DNA from: Aphodosoma sp045631465
GTDB taxonomy: Bacteria; Bacteroidota; Bacteroidia; Bacteroidales; Paludibacteraceae
DNA: 64,000 bases
Direction: 5' to 3'
NCBI GenBank assembly: GCA_045631465.1
Contig: JAZQUV010000018.1
Location: forward strand, 4,046 to 68,045
Shown here: in pieces, positions 36,563-44,900 of the stretch
Numbering within the stretch: the first letter of the stretch is position 1
Layout of the letters: the number at the start of each line of letters is the position of its first letter
The notes under the pieces: model-generated
Seen by the model: only the letters and a program-made list of their open reading frames with translations
Databases searched by the model: none
Told to the model about the DNA's origin: nothing
Program-made: the position numbers and the translations under genes

Positions 36563-37276
36563 TCACTCCTCATTCCTCATTGTATAAAATATTCTCTCAA
36601 TCGACCCATATTTCGCCACAAGCGCATCCTTCTCGCCCTGCTCAATCACATTACCCTTATTGATAACTATCACATCGTCGCACACTTGCTCCACCTCTTG
36701 CATAATATGAGTAGAAAATATCACCAATCTATCACGCCCCAAATCCTTAATCAACTGACGAATTTCTATCAACTGATTAGGGTCGAGACCCGTAGTAGGT
36801 TCATCCAATATCAATACTCTCGGATTGTGTATAATCGCCGCCGCAATACCAACTCTCTGACGATAGCCTTTTGACAACTGCCCAATCTTCTTATTCGCCT
36901 CCACTGTCAACCCCGTGCGCTCAATCACGCCCTCAACAGTTTCTCTTCTCGCAACACCCTTCAAGCCATACACCTCTGCCACAAACTCCAAATACTCACG
37001 CACATACATATCTAAATACAACGGATTATGCTCAGGCAAATACCCCACCAATCGCTTCGTTGCCACATCATCCACCGCCACTCGCTTACCATCAATCAAC
37101 ACCTCGCCCTCATCTGCAGCAATATAACCCGTCACAATCTTCATAAGCGTAGACTTACCAGCACCATTCGGTCCCAACAATCCCACGATTCGACCAGCAT
37201 CAAACTCTTGATTTATAGAGCACAACACTCGTTGAGCACCATAACTTTTCGATATATTTTTTATTTCCAATAACAT
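36563..37276 (-). CDS. ABC transporter ATP-binding protein (GldA-like)
   Basis: 237-aa ATPase. Walker A GPNGAGKST is at 35-43, the signature LSKGY at 134-138 and Walker B LILDEPTTGLD at 155-165, with the switch histidine in FSTHIM. It resembles ATPases of export systems such as GldA and multidrug types. No permease gene is adjacent, so its partner must be encoded elsewhere. It has a promoter at 37304-37333. Confidence 0.88.
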   Translation of the reverse strand: MLLEIKNISKSYGAQRVLCSINQEFDAGRIVGLLGPNGAGKSTLMKIVTGYIAADEGEVLIDGKRVAVDDVATKRLVGYLPEHNPLYLDMYVREYLEFVAEVYGLKGVARRETVEGVIERTGLTVEANKKIGQLSKGYRQRVGIAAAIIHNPRVLILDEPTTGLDPNQLIEIRQLIKDLGRDRLVIFSTHIMQEVEQVCDDVIVINKGNVIEQGEKDALVAKYGSIERIFYTMRNEE

Positions 37277-37303
37277 ACTCTACATTGATATTATTATAAC
37301 GTG

Positions 37304-37333
37304 CAAAGTTACTAAAAAATTTCAAATTTCAAA
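37304..37333 (-). promoter_or_regulatory. Promoter of the ABC ATPase-ruvB unit
   Basis: Minus strand TTTG (37330-37333), 18 bases, TAACTTTG (37304-37311). It lies back to back with the plus-strand promoter at 37357-37364; the 45 bases between them are four AAATTTC repeats. Confidence 0.6.
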
Positions 37334-37356
37334 TTTCAAATTTCAACTTTTTTTCG

Positions 37357-37364
37357 TAACTTTG
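37357..37364 (+). promoter_or_regulatory. Promoter -7 element directly before a start codon
   Basis: TAACTTTG ending only 8 bases before the ATG at 37373. Transcription should start about 5-8 bases after the element, so the message would be leaderless or nearly so. Confidence 0.55.
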
Positions 37365-37372
37365 CACTCTAT

Positions 37373-37771
37373 ATGAAAAGAAGACAACAAACACATATCC
37401 TAACACTCATCATTGCAATGGTCATCGGCATTGCAACCACCTTTGTTGTCTCTATCTTCACTACCGAATACGCCAAAGTTGTATGCCAAACTATAGAAAA
37501 TAGCGAACACCAAGAACAACAAAAACCGCTATTCTCTCAACTATCGGCACTCAACATACAAATCACGGCAAACAATAGCAAACTGCCGACCTTCACAACT
37601 CAAACTTTGGCAAAACGAGTATCGACACAGTCGACACTCAACAACCTGCTCATATTAGCAAATAGTATAATACACAACATCTTACACGAGAACAACTGTA
37701 GCCATATCCTATCTTACAGTCATCGTCCTCCGCTGTATTATATCTTTGCATTACATCGTATGCGGAATTAG
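37373..37771 (+). CDS. Small membrane-anchored protein, unknown
   Basis: 132-aa protein with a basic start (MKRRQQTH), one hydrophobic helix (about 9-30) and a polar remainder without recognisable domain. An uncleaved anchor or signal peptide is possible. Support comes from the close promoter; codon use is AT-rich like its neighbours. No homologue is recognised. Confidence 0.55.
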   Translation: MKRRQQTHILTLIIAMVIGIATTFVVSIFTTEYAKVVCQTIENSEHQEQQKPLFSQLSALNIQITANNSKLPTFTTQTLAKRVSTQSTLNNLLILANSIIHNILHENNCSHILSYSHRPPLYYIFALHRMRN

Positions 37772-37810
37772 CCTCCGCCCTCCCCCCTAAATAAAACACA
37801 CACATTTTTT

Positions 37811-37918
37811 AGTAGCAAGTCGCAAGTAACAAGTCGCAAGAATATGTTACACAACTTGTTACACTCTATTTATTCTATCAACTTGTCAGACCAGTCCGAC
37901 TTGTCCGACCCGTCAGAC
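37811..37918. repeat. CAAGTCG and GTCCGAC microrepeats
   Basis: The 176-base spacer between two small genes holds GCAAGTCGCAAGTAACAAGT repeats (37814-37842) and, at 37884-37918, GTCAGACC/GTCCGACTT repeats that are complementary to those at 32643-32694. Confidence 0.6.
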
Positions 37919-37947
37919 TTATATACTAACACTAACAAAAAAACTAA

Positions 37948-38451
37948 ATGAAAAATAATAATATTCCGGAAAACCTTCTCGAAGGTCTCAACACAACAGA
38001 AAAGCGCAATAGCGCATCAATCGTCAAAACACTTGTATATCTTGTAGTTGCAGTGGCAGCAACATGCTCACTCGTCTTCATCAAAGATAGCAAATCATCA
38101 ATCTATATGCTTATGGGTATCGTGACAGCATTTGGCTACATCATGGCAGTATGCGTTCTAATCTTCGCTCATAAAGATATTCTCTGCGAAGGCAAACGTC
38201 TCAATGGACACACACTATATTTCGACACAGCCAACGCTAACGTTGAAAAAGCCATTGCATCAAAAGACGCCAAAGCATTGAAAAACTACAAAAACGAAAG
38301 CGAAAATGGTCTTAAACTCGAATTGGCTTACTCAGACGACCTCAGCATCGCACGCTATCGTCTCTATCGCTACATCCCATTCGAATTCCAACCAGATAGC
38401 GAAATCATCGAGCTCAATGCAGAACAAGTTAAAGTGTTAACACAACTTTAA
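37948..38451 (+). CDS. Two-helix membrane protein, unknown
   Basis: 167-aa protein. Two transmembrane helices (about 26-43 and 50-73) follow a polar N-terminus, and a soluble C-terminal domain of about 90 residues rich in Lys/Glu/Tyr (KNYKNESENGLKLELAYSD) ends FQPDSEIIELNAEQVKVL. No family is recognised. Regular codon use and the terminators just downstream support it as a real gene. Confidence 0.7.
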   Translation: MKNNNIPENLLEGLNTTEKRNSASIVKTLVYLVVAVAATCSLVFIKDSKSSIYMLMGIVTAFGYIMAVCVLIFAHKDILCEGKRLNGHTLYFDTANANVEKAIASKDAKALKNYKNESENGLKLELAYSDDLSIARYRLYRYIPFEFQPDSEIIELNAEQVKVLTQL

Positions 38452-38465
38452 TACACAAAACAAAT

Positions 38466-38537
38466 AAAAGCACGGAAGTCACATTTTTCATAATCAAAAA
38501 GTTTAAAGTTAAAAGTTTCCACCGACTTCCGTGCTTT
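38466..38537 (+). terminator. Long-loop hairpin after the 167-aa gene
   Basis: Perfect pairing of AAAGCACGGAAGTC (38467-38480) with its complement GACTTCCGTGCTTT (38524-38537). The loop of 43 bases contains TTTAAAGTTAAAAG microrepeats, suggesting insertion of a repeat into the loop of a terminator. Confidence 0.65.
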
Positions 38538-38545
38538 ACAATAAC

Positions 38546-38575
38546 AATAGGCTAACCCTACAAGGTTAGCCTATT
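38546..38575. terminator. Strong hairpin between convergent genes
   Basis: 12-bp stem AATAGGCTAACC and complement, loop of 6, followed by GTATTTATATAATCTTTT on the plus strand. It lies 28 bases after topB, so it may also end the topB message. Confidence 0.8.
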
Positions 38576-38602
38576 GTATTTATATAATCTTTTGTTACAT
38601 AA

Positions 38603-40624
38603 TCACTCAAAAGGTTGGCGCCAGTCGCAGCCTTCGCGCCAGAGGGAGCAGCCATAGGCAGTGCGCCCTTTGATAATCACGCCTTTGCCACATTTAGGGC
38701 ATGGGGCACCTTCGGTGACAGCAGGTGGTTTAGGCGTAGATTTTGTAGTCTTTGGTTTTGAGGCTTTTGGCTTTGAGGGTTGCTTTTTAGGTTGCTCTTG
38801 TACGTCAGTAACAAGACGGTGAGTTGGGTTTTCCTTCATCACTTCGAGGACTACATTACCTACCATCTGCTTCAATTCATCAATAAATTGCGATGCTGGG
38901 TATGTACCTTTTTCTATATCACGAAGTTTCTTTTCCCACTGACCAGTGAGTTCTGCCGATTTCAGAAGGTCGAACTGTATGGTAGCTATAAGGTCAATAC
39001 CCATCTGCGTAGGCACAAGCGACTTACGCTCTTTGCGGATGTAGTTGCGTTTGAAAAGAGTTTCGATGATAGCAGCACGGGTAGACGGACGTCCTATGCC
39101 GTTCTCCTTCATGGCATCGCGAAGTTCTTCGTTTTCAACGAATTTACCAGCAGTCTCCATTGCTCGAAGGAGAGTTGCCTCAGTGTATTGTTTGGGTGGT
39201 GTGGTTTGCTTTTGCGCTAAGTCTGGAGTATGAAGACCTCGTTCGCCCTTAACGAATTGAGGCAACACTCTTCCCTCATCATCATCTTTTTCATCAGTTA
39301 AATCAATAGCCCCTACTCCTTGCTCCTTATTCCCTACTCCATATTCAAATACTGCGCGCCAACCTGGTTCGAGGATGCGTTTGCCCGTGACCTTAAACTC
39401 TACGCCATTGACGTCACCCATAACGGTGGTGGTAGAAATCTTACATTCGGGATAGAAATTGGCTATGAAATGGCGCACAACGAGGTCGTAAACCTTGCGC
39501 TCGGACTCGGTCATTGCGGCATTATTGTACCCAGTAGGAATAATGGCATGGTGGTCGGTAACTTTGGCATTGTCGAACACTTTTTTCGACTTAGGTAACT
39601 TATTGAGATTAAGTGCCGCCACCAATGGTTCATAGCCTTTCAAGCCACGCAAAGTGGCAGGCATTTTGGGATATAAATCCTCGCTCAAGAAGGTGGTATC
39701 GACACGTGGATAGGTGGTGAGTTTCTTTTCGTAGAGCGATTGGATAAGCTTGAGAGTTTCGTCGGCCGAGAAAGAGAATTTCTTATTGCACTCGACTTGC
39801 AACGAGGTGAGGTCGAATAGTTTAGGTGCCGATTCAGTGCCTTTTTTCTCGGTCACTGAGGTAACTTCGAATTCGTGACCTTCGATTTGTTTTAGAGCTT
39901 CGCGCGCCTCATCTTCGGACTTATATTTGCCTTTGGTGCTTGAGAATGTGACGTCGCGATAGAGGGTTTTGAGTTCCCAATAAGGCTCGGAGATGAAGTT
40001 CTTTATCTCGTTGTAGCGATTGACGATGAGCGCCAAAGTGGGAGTTTGAACACGACCAATAGATAGGACTTGACGATTGCCGCCATACTTGAGCGTGTAG
40101 ATACGGGTGGCGTTCATGCCAAGCAACCAATCGCCTATGGCACGCGCAAGACCAGCCTCGTAGAGTGGCTGAAAATCAGAGGCATCTTTGAGAGCCTTGA
40201 AGCCATCGCGGATAGCCTCCTCGGTAAGCGACGAAATCCACAAACGCTTGACAGGGCATTTGCAAAGTGCTTTTTGCATAACCCAACGCTGAATAAGTTC
40301 TCCCTCTTGGCCAGCATCACCACAGTTGATGACTTCGGTGGCATTTGCCATAAGGCTTTGGATGATGGCGAATTGCTTTTTATAATTATCTATTTCGATT
40401 AGTTTAATACCAAAACGAGCGGGGATAATAGGCAGAGAGCTATAGTTCCAGCCTTTCCACTCGGGGAGGTAGTCGTGAGGCTCTTTGAGCGTACAGAGGT
40501 GACCATAGGTCCATGTAACTTGATAGCCATTGCCCTCAAGGTATCCATCTTTCTTCGTATTTGCACCAAGTATGGCGGCGATTTCGCGCGCTACGCTTGG
40601 CTTTTCGGCTATGCAGAGTTTCAT
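38603..40624 (-). CDS. topB: DNA topoisomerase III (TopB)
   Basis: 673-aa type IA topoisomerase. The Toprim domain starts MKLCIAEKPSVAREIAA (E7) and has DAGQEGE at 103-109 in place of the usual DxDxE motif, so the second Asp is Gly. The active-site tyrosine is Y305 in TYPRVDT. NGIGRPSTRAAIIETLFKR is the conserved C-terminal block, followed by a Lys/Pro/Thr-rich linker and one zinc ribbon (CPKCGKG...CSLWREGC). No mobilisation genes lie nearby, though topB paralogues often ride on conjugative elements. Coding-strand composition (C-rich) is opposite to that of most minus-strand genes here. Confidence 0.93.
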   Translation of the reverse strand: MKLCIAEKPSVAREIAAILGANTKKDGYLEGNGYQVTWTYGHLCTLKEPHDYLPEWKGWNYSSLPIIPARFGIKLIEIDNYKKQFAIIQSLMANATEVINCGDAGQEGELIQRWVMQKALCKCPVKRLWISSLTEEAIRDGFKALKDASDFQPLYEAGLARAIGDWLLGMNATRIYTLKYGGNRQVLSIGRVQTPTLALIVNRYNEIKNFISEPYWELKTLYRDVTFSSTKGKYKSEDEAREALKQIEGHEFEVTSVTEKKGTESAPKLFDLTSLQVECNKKFSFSADETLKLIQSLYEKKLTTYPRVDTTFLSEDLYPKMPATLRGLKGYEPLVAALNLNKLPKSKKVFDNAKVTDHHAIIPTGYNNAAMTESERKVYDLVVRHFIANFYPECKISTTTVMGDVNGVEFKVTGKRILEPGWRAVFEYGVGNKEQGVGAIDLTDEKDDDEGRVLPQFVKGERGLHTPDLAQKQTTPPKQYTEATLLRAMETAGKFVENEELRDAMKENGIGRPSTRAAIIETLFKRNYIRKERKSLVPTQMGIDLIATIQFDLLKSAELTGQWEKKLRDIEKGTYPASQFIDELKQMVGNVVLEVMKENPTHRLVTDVQEQPKKQPSKPKASKPKTTKSTPKPPAVTEGAPCPKCGKGVIIKGRTAYGCSLWREGCDWRQPFE

Positions 40625-40661
40625 GTTTATTTTGGTGTTTTTTGAGATGTTTTTAGAAGTG

Positions 40662-40777
40662 AATACACACTGAGAGTGTGTATTTTCAGGGTTGCTTGCA
40701 CCTTGCTTGCAGGTTGCTGTATAGTATATTTAAAATTGCTGTTTGATTTTTGAGAATACACACTGAGAGTGTGTATT
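40662..40777. repeat. Palindrome-bounded repeat between topB and the DAHP synthase gene
   Basis: Two identical 23-bp perfect palindromes (40662-40684 and 40755-40777; core ACACACTGAGAGTGTGT) flank a middle with GCTTGCACCTTGCTTGCAGG and GGTTGCTGTATAGTATATTT. Bases 40705-40734 equal 63238-63267 exactly, and match the reverse complement of 51594-51623 with one mismatch. The right palindrome covers two bases of the stop codon of the DAHP synthase gene. Confidence 0.88.
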
Positions 40778-41795
40778 ATTTTTTGAGCTGGATATTGACC
40801 GATTCTTCGTGAATAAGTTGATAAATTTGCTTGATTAGTTGGGTTGATAGACCAAGTTCGTCGGCAAGGTCAAGACGATTTTGGATTAGGTCGTTGTAAC
40901 GCCCGGTTTGCACGATTGGCATATTGTGTTTGTGCTTGTAGTCGCCTATCTCGCGAGAGACTTGCATACGACGAGCGAGGGTCTCGATTAGGATTGTGTC
41001 GAGGGAGTCGATTTGACTGCGCAGTTCAGCAAGTTCATGATTGTTGGTTGTGCGTTGATGGACGACTAAACTTTGTGTGACAGAGGCAAATTCGGCAGGA
41101 GTGAGTTGCTGATCGGCATCGCTAAGTGCCTGCGTTGGATTGTTGTGCACCTCTATCATAAGACCATCAAAATCGAGGTCGAATGCCTTTTGTGAAAGAT
41201 GTTGTATATGCTCTTTGGCTCCGCCAATATGCGATGGATCGCAAATGATTGGTATTTTAGGGAATTGGCGATGGAGCTCAATCGGGATGTGCCACTGTGG
41301 GTCGTTGCGGTATGAAAGTGAATTGTAGATTGAAAAACCTCGATGAATTGCCATGATGCGCTGGAGACCAGCTTGTTGGAGGCGTTTGATGGCACCAATC
41401 CAAAGATTTATGTCAGGATTCATTGGATTTTTGACCAAAACGAGCATATCGTTGTTACCACGAAGGACATCGGCAATCTCTTGAACGGCAAAGGGGTTGG
41501 TGGTTGTGCGCGCTCCTATCCACACGAAATCGAGACCAGCAGCCACGGCAAGGCGAGCATGCTCGGCATTAGCTATTTCGGTGCCGACAGACATACCTGT
41601 GTTGATTTTGACTTGATGCAACCATTGTAGTCCTATCTCGCCGACACCTTCAAATGTGCCAGGTTGAGTGCGAGGTTTCCATAGTCCTGCACGAAAATAT
41701 TTTACGCCTTGAGCCGAGAGGGCTTTGGCAGTAGATATGACTTGTTGCTCCGACTCGGCAGAACAAGGACCAGCTATAATTAATGCACAATTCAT
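40776..41795 (-). CDS. Bifunctional 3-deoxy-7-phosphoheptulonate synthase / chorismate mutase
   Basis: 339-aa enzyme of aromatic amino-acid synthesis. Residues 1-245 form the DAHP synthase barrel: IAGPCSAES near the start, FRAGLWKPRTQPGTFEG, IWIGARTT-like VWIGARTTTNPF, HRGFS and CDPSHIGG. Residues 250-339 form an AroQ-type chorismate mutase (ELRSQIDSLDTILIETLARR, with KH near 305). Fusion of the two activities is usual in Bacteroidota. ATG at 41795 is preferred to TTG at 41804. Other genes of the pathway are not adjacent. Confidence 0.93.
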   Translation of the reverse strand: MNCALIIAGPCSAESEQQVISTAKALSAQGVKYFRAGLWKPRTQPGTFEGVGEIGLQWLHQVKINTGMSVGTEIANAEHARLAVAAGLDFVWIGARTTTNPFAVQEIADVLRGNNDMLVLVKNPMNPDINLWIGAIKRLQQAGLQRIMAIHRGFSIYNSLSYRNDPQWHIPIELHRQFPKIPIICDPSHIGGAKEHIQHLSQKAFDLDFDGLMIEVHNNPTQALSDADQQLTPAEFASVTQSLVVHQRTTNNHELAELRSQIDSLDTILIETLARRMQVSREIGDYKHKHNMPIVQTGRYNDLIQNRLDLADELGLSTQLIKQIYQLIHEESVNIQLKK

Positions 41796-41830
41796 AATGC
41801 ACAATTCACAATTTCATTAATATTACTTTG

Positions 41831-41838
41831 CAAAGTTA
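41831..41838 (-). promoter_or_regulatory. Promoter -7 element of the DAHP synthase gene
   Basis: Minus-strand TAACTTTG, 36 bases upstream of the ATG at 41795, immediately next to the terminator of the giant gene. Confidence 0.6.
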
Positions 41839-41847
41839 CAAAAAAAA

Positions 41848-41881
41848 AATGAGAACCGAAAAGTATTTTTCGATTCTCATT
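41848..41881 (-). terminator. Intrinsic terminator after the giant repeat-protein gene
   Basis: AATGAGAACCGAAAA pairs with TTTTTCGATTCTCATT with one or two imperfections; on the minus strand a run of about ten T follows (41839-41849). Confidence 0.8.
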
Positions 41882-41907
41882 CAAATTTATTTATAGTCTA
41901 AGTTCGC

Positions 41908-44900
41908 TTATCGTACGAACTTGCCAGATGCAATAACTTGATTGTCGTAAACAAAAGTGTAAATGTAGATTTGACGATTATTTGGCAAATAGATAATCGT
42001 ACCACCTTCGTGTGGAAGACGTATATCATCGTTAGGGTCAACAAGTCCTACCGTTTCGGTCAAAATAGGAGTTCCATCTGCGGTGTAAATCATTACTTTG
42101 ACATTGTCGCGCAAAGAAGATGCTTTGAAATAACCTTCACCTAATGTTGTCCATGCGACATCGTCGTAAGAAGGTGCATTGCCTGGATTGCGATCGGTTG
42201 TCATGAAATTGATTGTATACGTACCAATAGAACCATCTTCGGCTTCGACGTAGATAATGGTTGGTTCGTTAATAAATCCATAAGTAATATCTACAATTTG
42301 AGAATCTTCCGCTTTTTCATATGACACTTCTGGTATAGAAGCACTTGGGAAAAGCAAGTAAGTATATTCGTATTGAGTTGAAGAGAAGTTCTCGATAGAA
42401 ACACCGTTCACTTTCAAATCGTTCAATAAAGTATTACTACTCAACAAGATTTCAAATTCTACGACATAAACATTTGTTGTAATGCCATCTTCGGCAGTAA
42501 CCAAAACAACTATTTCGGTAGGGCTATTTTGCGAAACAACAACAGTTTGTGTAGGCAAAATTTGCTCGTATAACAAATCTTCGGCCGTAGGCAAAGAAGC
42601 TGTGTCTGTACCAATTGGGAATGTAACAACATACTCAAATACAAGAGAATCGAACTCAATAGCCTCAGGCATATCAGAAACAGCAAGAGATTTGAGATAT
42701 GCATTGTCGCTCTTGCGAACTACATAACTGATAGAATACTCTGAAATATTCATCTCATCTTCGGAAATAACAGTGATATATGTAACACTATCCAACGATA
42801 AGCCTTTGATTTCAATAGACGAATATACTTCGGCCATAGCTTCGTATTCTATTTTCGGCAATTCAGTTGTTCCATAAGGGAATTCGATTTCATAATCATA
42901 TACGTCGCTTGAAAAATCCATATTTGCACTAAAGTTTTGAGCTTTAGTCGAAATATTCTCGCCTCCAATTATGATTGACTTCAATTGTGATATAGGACAT
43001 TTTTCTTTTATAAATGCAATTCGATAAGATGCACTAGTAACCCCATCTTCTGCAGTAACATTAATCACAGCAGTATCTCCCACTAAGATAGCAGGAATAT
43101 ATTCTACCGATGATGCAGGGTCGACAACCGAATATGTGATACGTGGCAAATATGTTTGCTCGTATTTAATCGTCATCTGATATTCATACACCTCACTATC
43201 AAAAGCGTCAATCATTTCGCCATCTGTATAAATACCAGATAACAATGCCACTTTAGAGAATTCAACAGAGAAGTTTACAAAATAATATTTTTGCATACCA
43301 TTTTCAGCAGTAACGATAACTTTATAACCACCTTCAAGACCACCATTAATTATCTCTACTGTTTGATACTCATCTCCTTTTTCATATGTCAACTCTGGCA
43401 ACTCAGTTGCTCCAATCGGCAATTGAACGTCATATTCTGTTTGTGTTGGATCAAAATCGAAATTAGGCATTCCTGCAATATACAAACCGAGCAAATCATT
43501 GTTTTCCGACAATGTTTGAGTAAACAAAATAACATATGTACGAGTAACATCCTTGTTACCTGCTACTACATGAATATAATTTGGTTTATTAAACTCATTT
43601 GAACTTTCGAGCGTAACTGTTTGATATTCGTCGCCGACCTCCCATTCGATCACTGGCAAAGTTTTTCTGCCAACAGGAAGTGCTATTGTGTACATCAATT
43701 CATCAGCATCAAATCCTTCAACTCCCACTCCATCAACATACAATGCTTTCAATGCCGAATTTGTAGAATTTATTGTTTCAAATTCGATAACATACTCTCT
43801 CTCTAAACCTTCAGTTTGTGGCGACACTTTGATTATCACAGTACCATCTTCGGTTGTTATCATCTCGATGCTTTGCCATTGATCCATTGCTTCATATGAA
43901 ATAATAGGTTTTTGAGTACCTACTACGGTTGTAATTCTATATTCACTACGTTTTGCATCGAAATTTCTATTTGCTGTATATCCAACACCTTCTTTCACAA
44001 GTGGCAACCCATTCACATAAATCATATTCAAACGATTCTCTTCTGACAACAATAAGTTGTAGTGAATTTGATAATCCATTGTCGAACCATCCTCGGCTGT
44101 CACACGAATAATTGTTGTACCATCCAAGCCACCATCTATAATATCTATAGTCTGTCCATCTTGACCTGCAACTACCGACAATTCTGGCACAACCGCAGTT
44201 CCAACAGGCAAATCAAAATTATACTCAAAATCAGAAGGTTTAAATCCATCTAACAATTGTCCGTCTTTAAGAATAGCGGCCAAAGTAACATCACTACTAC
44301 GTTGTGTTTCTATATTAACACGATATTCTCGAGTATCACCATTTTCAGCTGTAACAACTATTAAAATTGTGTCACCTAAATCAACTACATTAACATTTTG
44401 ATAAGCATCACCTCTTTCGTAAGTTACAATAGGTTGTGTTTCGTCTGCTTCGACTGCATAATTATAAATCAATGTGTTTGCATCAAAGTTTTTAATTGAA
44501 ACATAATTCAATGCCAAATCATTAAGCGATGTATTATCCGACAATTGATTTGTTACATTCAACACATATTCGACAGTTGCCCCACTTTCGGCTGTAACTG
44601 TAATTATATAACGAACACCATTTACAAGGGTTTCGGATGTGATATCTGATGTCTGACCATAAGCAGCATATTCTACCGAAACAGTAGGTTGTTGTGGTTG
44701 ATCTACTTTGATATCACCCAAATACTCCATCTCAATATCATACTCAAATATATTTGCATCGAATGCCGCAGATGATGTATATCCTACCCCATTAACAGAC
44801 AACGATGCTCCATTGATAAGGATATTTTTCAACGTTGCCACACTATTTTTCTCAGTAGCAAATACAACACGAGTATCTTTGATATTTTGAGCATCTTCAC

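Noticed and set aside
38603..40624. topB as a sign of an integrated conjugative element
   Set aside because: No relaxase, tra genes, integrase or attachment repeats lie nearby.
40662..40777. Palindrome-flanked repeat as an insertion sequence
   Set aside because: It is only 116 bases long and has no coding capacity; at most it is non-autonomous.
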